From Clostridium sp. OF03-18AA (GTDB taxonomy: Bacteria; Bacillota; Clostridia; Lachnospirales; Lachnospiraceae), in assembly GCF_003478035.1 (NCBI RefSeq), contig NZ_QUEP01000008.1:62001-126000 (forward strand): a stretch of DNA of 64,000 bases. Direction: 5' to 3'. The translations under genes and the position numbers were made by a program. The notes under the pieces were generated by a model. That model saw only the letters and a list, made by a program, of their open reading frames with translations. It had not been told where the DNA came from and did not search any database. This document shows, in pieces, positions 6,806 through 15,238 of the stretch. The first letter of the stretch is position 1. Each line of letters opens with the position of its first letter.

Positions 6806-7665
6806 GATCTTCCGATTCCGGCCATAAACATCGAAAGCTTGATATCGTCGAGATAGAGCGCCGAGACCCGCAGCCCGCCGCGTCCGGATCCGATCTCGAT
6901 ATCGGGCTTTGCGGCACCGTGGAAGTCGGAGCCGCCTGTGGGTGCAAGAGCGTATTTTTTTGCAAGCTTCCGGAGCTTTCCGCTTTCATCCTGATTGTTG
7001 GAGGAGTGAAAACATTCGAGACCGCAAAGACCATGCTCTTTTAACATGGAGACAAGCTCTTCTGTGCCTGCCCAGCCGAGCTTATACTGGAGCGGATGGG
7101 CGAGGACCGGGAAACCGCCTGCGGCCTGGAGAGCGTTAAGGACTTCCTCCGGCGTGATGAGCTCTCTGGAGCGGTAGTACGGTCGGTCCGGGTTTAAGTA
7201 TTTCCGGAACGCCTGATCGACGGAGGACACATATCCCCGCTTTAAAAGCGCTCTCGCAAAGTGGGCACGAGTGATCACGGTTTTCGGATTCCCGCAGTGG
7301 AGATCTTCCACAGTGATCTCAAATCCATCTTTATTGAAGGCGGCGAGCATTTCCATATTGCGGTCATATCGTTTCCGGGAAGCTTCTTTTAAAAAGGAGA
7401 GAAGCTCCGGGTTCGTATGATCAATGTAGAGACCCAGGATATGGATCTCTTTTTCTTTATAGATACAGGAGACCTCGATCCCGGGAATGACCTCCATATC
7501 GAGGTCCTTTGCGGCTTTTAACGCCTCGTCGATCCCGGAGACCGTATCGTGGTCCGTGAGAGCCATGGCGGTGAGCCCGAGACCGGCTGCACGGTTTACG
7601 ACCTCGGTGGGAGTCAAGGAGCCGTCGGAGGCGGTAGAGTGAACGTGAAGGTCGATGAGTTTCAT
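6802..7665 (-). CDS. PHP-domain phosphoesterase (TrpH/YciV, RNase AM-like family)
   Basis: A 287-residue PHP protein. Metal ligands are visible at DLHVHSTASDG (residues 5-15), LTDHDTVSG (37-45), PGIEVS (61-66) and the C-terminal GGSDFHG (~251-257). Characterised relatives are 5'-3' exonucleases/phosphatases that act on nucleotides such as 3',5'-pAp or on short RNAs; the exact substrate here is an inference. SD AAAGGAAC lies upstream of the ATG at 7663-7665. Monocistronic and convergent with the precorrin-2 dehydrogenase gene, overlapping it by 4 bp with no terminator between. Confidence 0.88.
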   Translation of the reverse strand: MKLIDLHVHSTASDGSLTPTEVVNRAAGLGLTAMALTDHDTVSGIDEALKAAKDLDMEVIPGIEVSCIYKEKEIHILGLYIDHTNPELLSFLKEASRKRYDRNMEMLAAFNKDGFEITVEDLHCGNPKTVITRAHFARALLKRGYVSSVDQAFRKYLNPDRPYYRSRELITPEEVLNALQAAGGFPVLAHPLQYKLGWAGTEELVSMLKEHGLCGLECFHSSNNQDESGKLRKLAKKYALAPTGGSDFHGAAKPDIEIGSGRGGLRVSALYLDDIKLSMFMAGIGRS

Positions 7666-7807
7666 ATATCAGAAGTTCCTTTCTTGATCTGTAATTGCGA
7701 TGCTGTACATCAATGACGAACAGCAGACTGTTACCTTATTTTAACATATCTGAGACAAAATTGTGAATAAAATTTAAGATTTCTGTTATACCATTTTTCT
7801 TAAATTA

Positions 7808-7981
7808 TGCTATACTACTACCTGTATATCTGCGCGTTTTGCGGAAACGATGTCCCGATACATTTTCTGTACCGGGATCGGCTGCCTGTAAGAGCCGGAA
7901 GCTTCGCGCGGATTCGGATTCAGAAAAACGGATGGATAGAGAGAAGATCCGTCCTGAAAACAAAAATAAAAGGTGAGAGCA
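7808..7981 (+). promoter_or_regulatory. Extended -10 promoter and leader of the VanW-family gene
   Basis: TGC-TATACT (7808-7816) is an extended -10 box without a good -35 at 17 bp. The ~160-nt leader contains an imperfect GC stem (about 7849-7881, CGATGTCCCG paired with CGGGATCG). Short frames inside the leader lack ribosome sites. The remaining part of 7666-7807 is AT-rich and holds only the upstream region of the PHP gene. Confidence 0.45.
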
Positions 7982-9733
7982 ATGAGTGACACATTCAGAA
8001 ACAGCAGAGCGGGCGGAAGATCCCGCCAGTCCAGCGCGGCAGACCGCATCATGGCGGTACAGAATGCCCGGAATAAGGGAACCGGGGCAAGAAGAGGAGG
8101 CTCCGGAAGAAGACGGGGCCGGGGAAGAGGAAGAGGTCAGGGACCGGATATGGCAAAGATCGTCCTGATCGCGATCGGCGTCGTGATCTTTCTGATCTGC
8201 GTGGCAGTCGGACTCCAGAGCTGTGCAAGGTCCGGGAAACAGGACGCGGGATCCGAAACATCCACGGAGGAGACAACGACGGAGCCGGAGACAGAGATCG
8301 AAGCGGAGATCACGGTAAACGGGATCCAGATCCACGGTCTCACAAAATCCGAGGCGATGGAGAAGGTCCTTGCAGATATGGGATGGAAGATGAGGGTGAC
8401 CTTCGGTGACAGCACGGAAGAACTTCCGAACCTTATGGAAGCAAATGTAGATGCGGTGATCGAAGAGGCACTCGCAAAGAAGGAATCCGGCGACTATACT
8501 GTTCAGACGGATGACCTTGATGACGCGGTCCAGGTCGAGGTAAAAGCGCTGGCCGCAAAGTGGGATGTTGAGCCGAAGAATGGTTCGATCGCTTCCTATG
8601 ATAAATCGACCGGCAAATTTACATTTGCAGGAGCCCAGACCGGAAAGAAGATCGATCAGGAAAAACTTGCCTCCGATATCACGGCGGCGATGAAAGCGGG
8701 AGAGTACGACAAGACGATCACGGCGACGGCGAACGAGGTACAGCCGGAGATCACGGAAGCTCAGGCCCGCGACAATTTCAAAAAGATCGGAACATATACG
8801 ACGACGACAACGACAAATAAGGACAGAAACGAAAATATCCGTCTCGCCTGCGCGGCGATCAACGGCACGATCCTTCAGCCGGGAGAAGAATTCTCCTTTA
8901 ATAAGATGACAGGCAACCGTACCACAGAAAAAGGATACAAACCAGCGGGTGCGTACTCCAACGGCGTTGTGGTTCAGGAGCCGGGCGGCGGTGTCTGCCA
9001 GGTATCCTCAACTCTCTACAATGCGGTCGTATTTGCCGGACTCAAGACGACGGAACGCCATGCACACACATATGAACCTTCCTATGTCACACCGGGCGAG
9101 GATGCGATGGTAAGCTATGACGGATATGCGGGTCCGGATCTGCGGTTTGTGAATAACGGAAAGACAGCGATCGGCATCAAAGCGTCCATCTCCGGTCAGA
9201 CCCTGACGGTTTCCATTTACGGAAACCCGATCTTAGAGGACGGCGTGACCGTGTCGATGCATTCCGAAAAGATCAAGGAACTCGACGCGCCGGCACCGAC
9301 TTATGTCGAAGACCCGACTCTCCAGCCGGGTACCGAAGTTGTCGCAAAGGCGGCAACACCGGGAAGCAGATGGCAGACGAACCTGATCACGAAAAAGAAC
9401 GGGCAGGTCGTGAGCGATGTCCTTCTCCACAACAGCACTTATAAAGGAAAGGCGGCTACGATCAAGAGAAATACTTCCGGAACGGTTGCGGCGACGGAAA
9501 CGCAGTCCACAGAGTCAGCGGCAGCACCGTCTGAATCTGCTGCGGAGTCAACGGCGGCGGAGACGACGGCTGCAGAGACAACAGCAGCACCGACAACGGC
9601 AGCACCGACAACGGCAGCACCGTCCGCCGGATCCAACTACGGACCGGGGTATACGCCGGAGACAACGGCAGCGCCTGCGGAGACGAACCAGGCTCCGTCC
9701 GATATGGGGCTGATCGCTCCGAACGGACAGTAG
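7982..9733 (+). CDS. VanW-family membrane-anchored cell-envelope protein
   Basis: Starts at the ATG at 7982 (SD AAGGTGAG); an in-frame GTG at 7973 overlaps the SD. 583 residues in order: a cytoplasmic Arg/Gly-rich tail (residues 1-55, with RRRGRGRGRGQG), one membrane helix (~57-78), a Glu/Thr linker, two ~90-residue repeats of a mixed fold, then the VanW domain (~273-413: PGEEFSFNKMTG, GGGVCQVSSTLYNAV). A G5-like beta domain (~430-505) and a tail of TTAAPTTAAP repeats (~510-583) follow. VanW proteins accompany vancomycin-resistance and wall-remodelling genes, but their reaction is unknown. The Thr/Ala tail probably spans the wall. A strong terminator follows. Confidence 0.87.
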   Translation: MSDTFRNSRAGGRSRQSSAADRIMAVQNARNKGTGARRGGSGRRRGRGRGRGQGPDMAKIVLIAIGVVIFLICVAVGLQSCARSGKQDAGSETSTEETTTEPETEIEAEITVNGIQIHGLTKSEAMEKVLADMGWKMRVTFGDSTEELPNLMEANVDAVIEEALAKKESGDYTVQTDDLDDAVQVEVKALAAKWDVEPKNGSIASYDKSTGKFTFAGAQTGKKIDQEKLASDITAAMKAGEYDKTITATANEVQPEITEAQARDNFKKIGTYTTTTTTNKDRNENIRLACAAINGTILQPGEEFSFNKMTGNRTTEKGYKPAGAYSNGVVVQEPGGGVCQVSSTLYNAVVFAGLKTTERHAHTYEPSYVTPGEDAMVSYDGYAGPDLRFVNNGKTAIGIKASISGQTLTVSIYGNPILEDGVTVSMHSEKIKELDAPAPTYVEDPTLQPGTEVVAKAATPGSRWQTNLITKKNGQVVSDVLLHNSTYKGKAATIKRNTSGTVAATETQSTESAAAPSESAAESTAAETTAAETTAAPTTAAPTTAAPSAGSNYGPGYTPETTAAPAETNQAPSDMGLIAPNGQ

Positions 9734-9791
9734 CGGAGGTCCCGCCTGAGAGCGGGGAATGGTCGGACCAATAAAAAGAATACTTTATATA

Positions 9792-9843
9792 AAAAAGCGG
9801 TGAACAGGAATCAAAATGATTTCCTGCCTCACCGCTTTTTATT
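9792..9843 (+). terminator. Strong intrinsic terminator after the VanW gene
   Basis: AAAAAGCGGTGA/TCACCGCTTTTT (9792-9803, 9829-9840) with an inner CAGGAA/TTCCTG stem and a T tract. The A/T flanks would let it work in both directions. Confidence 0.88.
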
Positions 9844-10011
9844 TAAAAGAAATCATTATCTGTAAAAGAGAGAAGTGCTCCGGAACAGGAGTTTGTCAAA
9901 ACTAACCAAATGCACATTCTCACAATGCGGATAACATTCCATAATATGAAAAGATAATGCAAAAATTTTAATATTGTTTATGATTTGGTACATGATTCTG
10001 CCGTTTTTGAT

Positions 10012-10039
10012 TTGCATTTTAGGGAAAAATTGCTATAAT
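10012..10039 (+). promoter_or_regulatory. Promoter of the pyruvate:ferredoxin oxidoreductase gene
   Basis: TTGCAT (10012-10017), 16 bp, consensus TATAAT (10034-10039) in a strongly AT-rich stretch, predicting an ~80-nt leader. The remaining part of 9844-10011 is AT-rich with no gene, hairpin or clear Rex-type operator that I can see. Confidence 0.75.
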
Positions 10040-10124
10040 AATTTATAGATGTTCTGATAAACGCGGAACACATAAGTTTAATAAATATTTACATATTTAT
10101 ACACTTTACAGGAGGAAATCAACT

Positions 10125-13100
10125 ATGGCAAGAAAAATGAAAACCATGGATGGTAACCATGCAGCCGCTCATGCTTCCTATGCATTTACGGATGTAGCAG
10201 CCATCTACCCGATTACCCCTTCTTCTCCGATGGCGGAAGCTACCGATGAATGGGCAACCGATGGAAGAACAAACATGTTCGGACAGCCGGTACAGATCAC
10301 CGAGATGCAGTCCGAGGCAGGTGCTGCCGGCGCCGTACATGGCTCCCTTGCAGCAGGTGCATTAACAACAACTTATACAGCTTCTCAGGGTCTTCTTCTT
10401 ATGATCCCGGATCTCTATAAGATCGCTGGTGAGCAGCTCCCGGGCGTATTCAACGTATCCGCTCGTTGTGTAGCAACTCACGCTTTAAATATCTTCGGTG
10501 ACCACTCCGACGTTTACGCCTGTCGTCAGACCGGATGCGCAATGCTCTGCGAATCCAGCGTACAGGAGGTTATGGACTTAACACCGGTTGCACACCTTGC
10601 AGCATTAAAGGGTAAAGTTCCGTTCATCAACTTCTTTGATGGTTTCCGTACTTCCCACGAGATCCAGAAGATCGAGACATGGGATTACGAGGATTTAAAA
10701 GAAATGGCTGATATGGACGCCATTGATGCATTCCGTAAGAACGCTCTGAACCCGAACCATCCGGTACAGAGAGGTTCCGCTCAGAACCCGGATATCTTCT
10801 TCCAGGCAAGAGAGGCATGTAACCCGTACTACGATGCTCTTCCGGCAATCGTACAGGAGTACATGGACAAAGTAAACGCTAAGATCGGTACAGATTACAA
10901 ACTGTTCAACTACTACGGAGCTGCTGATGCTGAGCACGTTATCATCGCTATGGGTTCCGTAAACGATACAATCGAAGAGACGATCGACTACCTTGCAAAA
11001 CAGGGCAAGAAGGTCGGCGTTGTTAAGGTTCGTCTGTACAGACCGTTCTGCACAGAGGCTCTTATCAACACAATCCCGGATACAGTTAAGCAGATCTCCG
11101 TACTCGACAGAACAAAAGAGCCGGGTTCCATCGGCGAGCCGTTATACCTTGATGTTGTTGCAGCATTAAAGGGCTCCAAGTTCGATAAGGTTCCGGTATT
11201 CACAGGTCGTTATGGTCTTGGTTCCAAGGATACAACACCGGCACAGATCGTTGCTGTATACGAGAATACAGAGAAGCAGAGATTCACAATCGGTATCAAC
11301 GATGATGTGACACACCTTTCCTTAAAGTTAGGCGCTCCGCTTGTTACAACTCCGGAAGGAACTACAAACTGTAAGTTCTGGGGTCTTGGCGCAGACGGTA
11401 CTGTAGGTGCCAACAAGAACTCCATCAAGATTATCGGCGACAACACAGACATGTACGCTCAGGCTTACTTCGATTATGACTCCAAGAAGTCCGGCGGTGT
11501 TACAATGTCCCACTTACGTTTCGGACATACTCCGATCAAGTCCACATACCTGATCCACAAAGCAAACTTCGTTGCATGCCACAACCCGGCATACATCCGC
11601 AAGTACAACATGGTTCAGGAGCTTGTTGACGGCGGTACATTCCTCCTCAACTGCCCGTGGGATGCTGAGGGTCTTGAGAAACACTTACCGGGACAGGTTA
11701 AGAAGTTTATCGCTGACCACAACATTAAATTCTACACCATCGACGGTGTTAAACTTGGTATCGAGACAGGCATGGGCCCGACCCGTATCAACACGATCCT
11801 TCAGTCCGCATTCTTCGAGCTGACAAAGATCATCCCGGCTGACAAAGCAAACGAGCTTATGAAAGCAGCTGCAAAGGCTACTTACGGTCGTAAGGGTGAA
11901 GATGTTGTTATGAAGAACTGGGCAGCGATCGATGCAGGCGCTAAGGGACTTGTAGAAGTGAAAGTTCCGGAGAGCTGGAAGAACTGTGAAGACGAAGGTC
12001 TTGACATGGTTCACGCTACAGAGGGCCGCGAGGATGTTATCAACTTCGTAAACAACATCCAGGCTGCTGTAAATGCTCAGGAAGGTAACAACCTCCCGGT
12101 ATCCGCATTCAAAGAGTATGTTGACGGTACAACTCCGTCCGGTTCTGCTGCATACGAGAAACGTGGTATCGCAGTAAACGTACCGGTTTGGAATCCGGAC
12201 AACTGTATCCAGTGTAACTTCTGTTCTTATGTCTGCCCGCACGCAGTTATCCGTCCGGTAGCTATGACAGAGGCTGAGGCTGCTAACGCACCGGCTGGTA
12301 CAAAGACAATCCCGATGACAGGTATGCCGGAGTACAAGTTCGCTATGACGATCTCCGCACTTGACTGTACCGGATGTGGTTCCTGTGCGAACGTATGCCC
12401 GGGCAAGAAGGGTGAGAAGGCTCTTACAATGGTTCCGCTTGAAGGAAACGCTGCAGAGCAGGAAGTATTCAACTACGGTCAGAAACTTGACATCAAGCAG
12501 GATGTAATCGATAAATTCAAAGAGACAACTGTAAAGGGCAGCCAGTTTAAACAGCCGCTCCTTGAGTTCTCCGGCGCATGTGCTGGTTGTGGTGAGCCGC
12601 CGTACGCAAAACTGATCACACAGTTATTCGGTGACAGAATGTACATCGCAAACGCAACAGGATGTACTTCTATCTGGGGTAACTCTTCACCGTCCACACC
12701 TTACACAGCAAACAAAGCAGGCAAAGGACCGGCTTGGTCTAACTCCCTGTTCGAGGATAACGCTGAGTTTGGTTATGGTATGTTACTCGCTCAGCAGGCA
12801 ATCCGCGATGGCTTAAAGGCTAAAGTTGAGGAAGTTGCTGCAAACGAGAACGCAACAGCAGAAGTAAAAGCTGCATGCCAGGAGTGGTTAGACACATTCG
12901 GTGTTGGTGCTACAAACGGTGCTGCAACTGACAAACTCGTAGCTGCTCTTGAGAACGTTGACTGCCCGACATGCAAGGACATCGTCAAGAACAAAGATTT
13001 CCTGGCTAAGAAGTCCCAGTGGATCTTCGGTGGTGACGGTTGGGCTTACGATATCGGATTCAACGGCGTTGACCACGTACTTGCAAGCGGCAAGGATATC

Positions 13101-13667
13101 AACATCATGGTATTCAACACTGAGGTTTACTCCAACACAGGCGGACAGTCCTCCAAGGCTACTCCGACAGGTGCTGTTGCTCAGTTCGCTGCAGGCGGTA
13201 AAGAAGTTAAGCAGAAAGACCTTGCTGCAATCGCTATGAGCTACGGCTATGTATACGTTGCACAGATCTCCATGGGCGCTGATATGAACCAGACCATCAA
13301 GGCAATCGCTGAGGCTGAGGCATATCCGGGACCGTCCCTGATCATTGCTTACGCTCCGTGTATCAACCACGGTATCAAGAAAGGTATGGCAAAGGCTCAG
13401 ACAGAGGAGAAACTTGCTGTTCAGTCCGGTTACTGGAACCTCTTCAGATTCAACCCGGCAGCTGAGGGCAAGAAGTTCAGCCTTGACTGCAAGCCGGCTA
13501 CAGTTGACTACCAGGAGTTCATCAAGGGTGAGGTTCGTTACACATCCCTCGCACTGAAGAACCCGGCAAGAGCTGAGAAGCTGTTTGCTAAGGCTGAGCA
13601 GAACGCGAAAGATAAGTACGCTTACCTTGAGAAGTTAGTAAAGCTTTACGATGACAACGAGCAGTAA
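10125..13667 (+). CDS. nifJ: Pyruvate:ferredoxin (flavodoxin) oxidoreductase
   Basis: Oxidatively decarboxylates pyruvate to acetyl-CoA and CO2, passing electrons to ferredoxin or flavodoxin; the central step of fermentation here. At 1180 residues it is the usual single-chain form. Order: pyruvate-binding/TPP-type domain I (AIYPITPSSPMAE at ~27-39), domain II, the gamma-type domain (HLRFGHTPIKS), two [4Fe-4S] motifs (CIQCNFCSYVCP ~696; CTGCGSCANVCP ~750), and the TPP domain with GCGEPPYAK and GGDGWAYDIGFNGVDH. The SD is CAGGAGGA. Codon use is clearly biased (GTT, GCT, CTT, TTA, AAC) compared with its GTC/GCG/CTC-using neighbours, a sign of very high expression. Own promoter and terminator; monocistronic. 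Confidence 0.97.
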   Translation: MARKMKTMDGNHAAAHASYAFTDVAAIYPITPSSPMAEATDEWATDGRTNMFGQPVQITEMQSEAGAAGAVHGSLAAGALTTTYTASQGLLLMIPDLYKIAGEQLPGVFNVSARCVATHALNIFGDHSDVYACRQTGCAMLCESSVQEVMDLTPVAHLAALKGKVPFINFFDGFRTSHEIQKIETWDYEDLKEMADMDAIDAFRKNALNPNHPVQRGSAQNPDIFFQAREACNPYYDALPAIVQEYMDKVNAKIGTDYKLFNYYGAADAEHVIIAMGSVNDTIEETIDYLAKQGKKVGVVKVRLYRPFCTEALINTIPDTVKQISVLDRTKEPGSIGEPLYLDVVAALKGSKFDKVPVFTGRYGLGSKDTTPAQIVAVYENTEKQRFTIGINDDVTHLSLKLGAPLVTTPEGTTNCKFWGLGADGTVGANKNSIKIIGDNTDMYAQAYFDYDSKKSGGVTMSHLRFGHTPIKSTYLIHKANFVACHNPAYIRKYNMVQELVDGGTFLLNCPWDAEGLEKHLPGQVKKFIADHNIKFYTIDGVKLGIETGMGPTRINTILQSAFFELTKIIPADKANELMKAAAKATYGRKGEDVVMKNWAAIDAGAKGLVEVKVPESWKNCEDEGLDMVHATEGREDVINFVNNIQAAVNAQEGNNLPVSAFKEYVDGTTPSGSAAYEKRGIAVNVPVWNPDNCIQCNFCSYVCPHAVIRPVAMTEAEAANAPAGTKTIPMTGMPEYKFAMTISALDCTGCGSCANVCPGKKGEKALTMVPLEGNAAEQEVFNYGQKLDIKQDVIDKFKETTVKGSQFKQPLLEFSGACAGCGEPPYAKLITQLFGDRMYIANATGCTSIWGNSSPSTPYTANKAGKGPAWSNSLFEDNAEFGYGMLLAQQAIRDGLKAKVEEVAANENATAEVKAACQEWLDTFGVGATNGAATDKLVAALENVDCPTCKDIVKNKDFLAKKSQWIFGGDGWAYDIGFNGVDHVLASGKDINIMVFNTEVYSNTGGQSSKATPTGAVAQFAAGGKEVKQKDLAAIAMSYGYVYVAQISMGADMNQTIKAIAEAEAYPGPSLIIAYAPCINHGIKKGMAKAQTEEKLAVQSGYWNLFRFNPAAEGKKFSLDCKPATVDYQEFIKGEVRYTSLALKNPARAEKLFAKAEQNAKDKYAYLEKLVKLYDDNEQ

Positions 13668-13694
13668 TCTGCAAAATTGAATCAGATCGTATTG

Positions 13695-13735
13695 AGATCC
13701 CGGGAACAGCTTTGGCTGTTTTCCGGGATCTTTTT
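13695..13735 (+). terminator. Intrinsic terminator of the PFOR gene
   Basis: AGATCCCGGGA/TTCCGGGATCT stem (from 13695) with an inner ACAGC/GCTGT pairing, followed by TTTTT (13731-13735), 28 bp after the stop. Confidence 0.92.
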
Positions 13736-13787
13736 GCAGTGCGCTGCATTTGCAGCGGCTTCCGCTTCATCGTAAATAAATCGTAAG

Positions 13788-13830
13788 AAAAAAGACCTGT
13801 GATATTCCTTGATTTCACAGGTCTTTTTCT
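13788..13830. terminator. Second terminator overlapping the GntR promoter
   Basis: A-rich flank, GACCTGTGA/TCACAGGTC stem, then TTTTT (13788-13828). It lies 52 bp past the first terminator with no gene between, so it probably backs up termination of the highly expressed PFOR transcript. Its loop and descending arm hold the -35 box of the following promoter. Confidence 0.75.
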
Positions 13831-13863
13831 CTATACTAACTGTATTAAGAGTGTTGATACACT
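13809..13863 (+). promoter_or_regulatory. Promoter and probable autoregulatory operator of the GntR-ABC operon
   Basis: TTGATT (13809-13814), 17 bp, TATACT (13832-13837). Just downstream is the palindrome AGTGT-TGAT-ACACT (13850-13863), and a related half site, AGTGTATCAC, lies at about 13916-13925. Position and symmetry suit repression by the GntR/YtrA-type protein encoded next; this is an inference. Confidence 0.6.
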
Positions 13864-13952
13864 TAGAAAGAATAAACAGACAGAAATTTTTCTGCCCCAG
13901 GGCCCGGAAATCAGGAGTGTATCACGCAGAGAATCGGGAAAGGAGGAGGCTT

Positions 13953-14342
13953 ATGATCCTGTTAGACTACAAAGACCGGCGGCCGATCTATGAACAGGTG
14001 GTCGCGAAACTCGAGGAGCTGATGCTGCTCGGCGTGATGAAAGAGAATGAACCGCTGCCGTCCGTGCGCAGCCTTGCGATGGAACTTTCGATCAATCCGA
14101 ATACGATCCAGCGCGCGTATGTGGAGCTGGAACGGCAGGGATACATCTATACAGTGAAGGGAAAGGGAAGTTTTGTGGCAGACAATCAGGCAATGAAAGA
14201 GAATAAGAAGAAAGAGGTTCTCCTGAAGGTGAGCGATATGATCGATGAGGCGATCCGTGTCGGGATCCCGGGAGAGGCGATCAAAAACATGGTGGAGATC
14301 CAGTATGAGGCGGCAAGAAAGAACGGAGGTGGAGACGAATGA
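13953..14342 (+). CDS. GntR-family (YtrA subfamily) transcriptional regulator
   Basis: Starts at the ATG at 13953 behind AAAGGAGGAGG; upstream in-frame codons lie in the promoter and leader. The 129-residue protein has an N-terminal winged helix (DRRPIYEQVVAKLEELMLLG, then PSVRSLAMELSINPNTIQRAY, GYIYTVKGKGSFV). Only ~45 residues of helix follow, as in the YtrA subfamily, which lacks a large effector domain and dimerises through short helices. Its ATGA overlap with the ABC ATPase gene and a palindrome in the promoter suggest it represses its own transporter operon, probably in response to envelope stress or antimicrobial peptides (inference from the YtrA family). Confidence 0.92.
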   Translation: MILLDYKDRRPIYEQVVAKLEELMLLGVMKENEPLPSVRSLAMELSINPNTIQRAYVELERQGYIYTVKGKGSFVADNQAMKENKKKEVLLKVSDMIDEAIRVGIPGEAIKNMVEIQYEAARKNGGGDE

Positions 14343-15238
14343 TCGAGACAAGCGGACTGACCAAACGATTTGATGACATCACAGCGGTGGACCATATCGA
14401 TGCTAAGATCAAAGAGGGCAGCGTGTTCGGGCTGATCGGGACGAATGGCGCCGGAAAGAGCACATTTCTCAGGATGGTCAGCGGGATCTTAAAACCGGAC
14501 GAGGGAACCGTTCTGATCGACGGGGAGAACGTCTATGAGAATCCGAAGGTAAAGTCGAAGTTTTTCTATATCTCCGACGACCAGTATTTTTTTGCGAACG
14601 GAACCCCGGTGGAACTCATGAAGTTCTACAAGACGATCTACCCGGCGTTTGATGAGCCGAGATTTTTCCATCTCCTGGAGTCCTTCGACCTTGGAAAGAA
14701 GAGAAAGATCTCCACGTTCTCAAAAGGGATGAAAAAGCAGCTCTCGATCATCTACGGGATCTGCGCGGGAACGGACTATATTTTCTGTGACGAGACCTTC
14801 GACGGTCTAGATCCGGTGATGCGCCAGGCGGTAAAGAGCCTGTTCGCGAACGACATGTCGGAGCGGAACCTGACACCGATCATCGCCTCCCACAACCTGA
14901 GGGAGCTGGAAGATATCTGTGACCATGTCGGACTTCTCCACAAGGGCGGGATCCTGCTCTCAAAGGATCTCGATGACATGAAACTGAATATCCATAAGAT
15001 CCAGTGCGTCTTAAAACCGGGAGTGAAGGTGGAGGACCTTACCAGTCTCGATATCTTGAAGACAGAGTACCGGGGCAGCCTGGCGACGATCACGGTGCGC
15101 GGGACGAGAGAGAATGTGGAGCAGCAGATGGCGGCGTGTGAACCGCTGTTCTTTGAACTGATCCCTCTCTCACTGGAAGAGATCTTTATCAGTGAAACGG
15201 AGGTGGCAGGATATGACATCAAAAAGCTTATTTTTTAA
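14339..15238 (+). CDS. ABC transporter ATP-binding protein
   Basis: 299 residues with Walker A GTNGAGKST (~37-45), an ABC signature region FSKGMKKQLSIIYG (~122-135), Walker B YIFCDETFDGLDP and the H-loop SHNL. The signature differs from canonical LSGGQ, as is common in YtrB/EcsA-like exporters. The start overlaps the regulator's stop (ATGA) and the end overlaps the permease gene by 26 bp, so the three are tightly coupled. Expected to power the permease encoded next. Confidence 0.93.
   Translation: MIETSGLTKRFDDITAVDHIDAKIKEGSVFGLIGTNGAGKSTFLRMVSGILKPDEGTVLIDGENVYENPKVKSKFFYISDDQYFFANGTPVELMKFYKTIYPAFDEPRFFHLLESFDLGKKRKISTFSKGMKKQLSIIYGICAGTDYIFCDETFDGLDPVMRQAVKSLFANDMSERNLTPIIASHNLRELEDICDHVGLLHKGGILLSKDLDDMKLNIHKIQCVLKPGVKVEDLTSLDILKTEYRGSLATITVRGTRENVEQQMAACEPLFFELIPLSLEEIFISETEVAGYDIKKLIF

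Noticed and set aside
9500-9700. CRISPR-like or satellite repeat
   Set aside because: It is the coding repeat for the Thr/Ala/Pro tail of the VanW protein, with short irregular units and no spacers.
11685-12242. Long antisense frames inside nifJ and many other genes
   Set aside because: They mirror codon structure of the real gene, lack ribosome sites and have non-protein-like composition.
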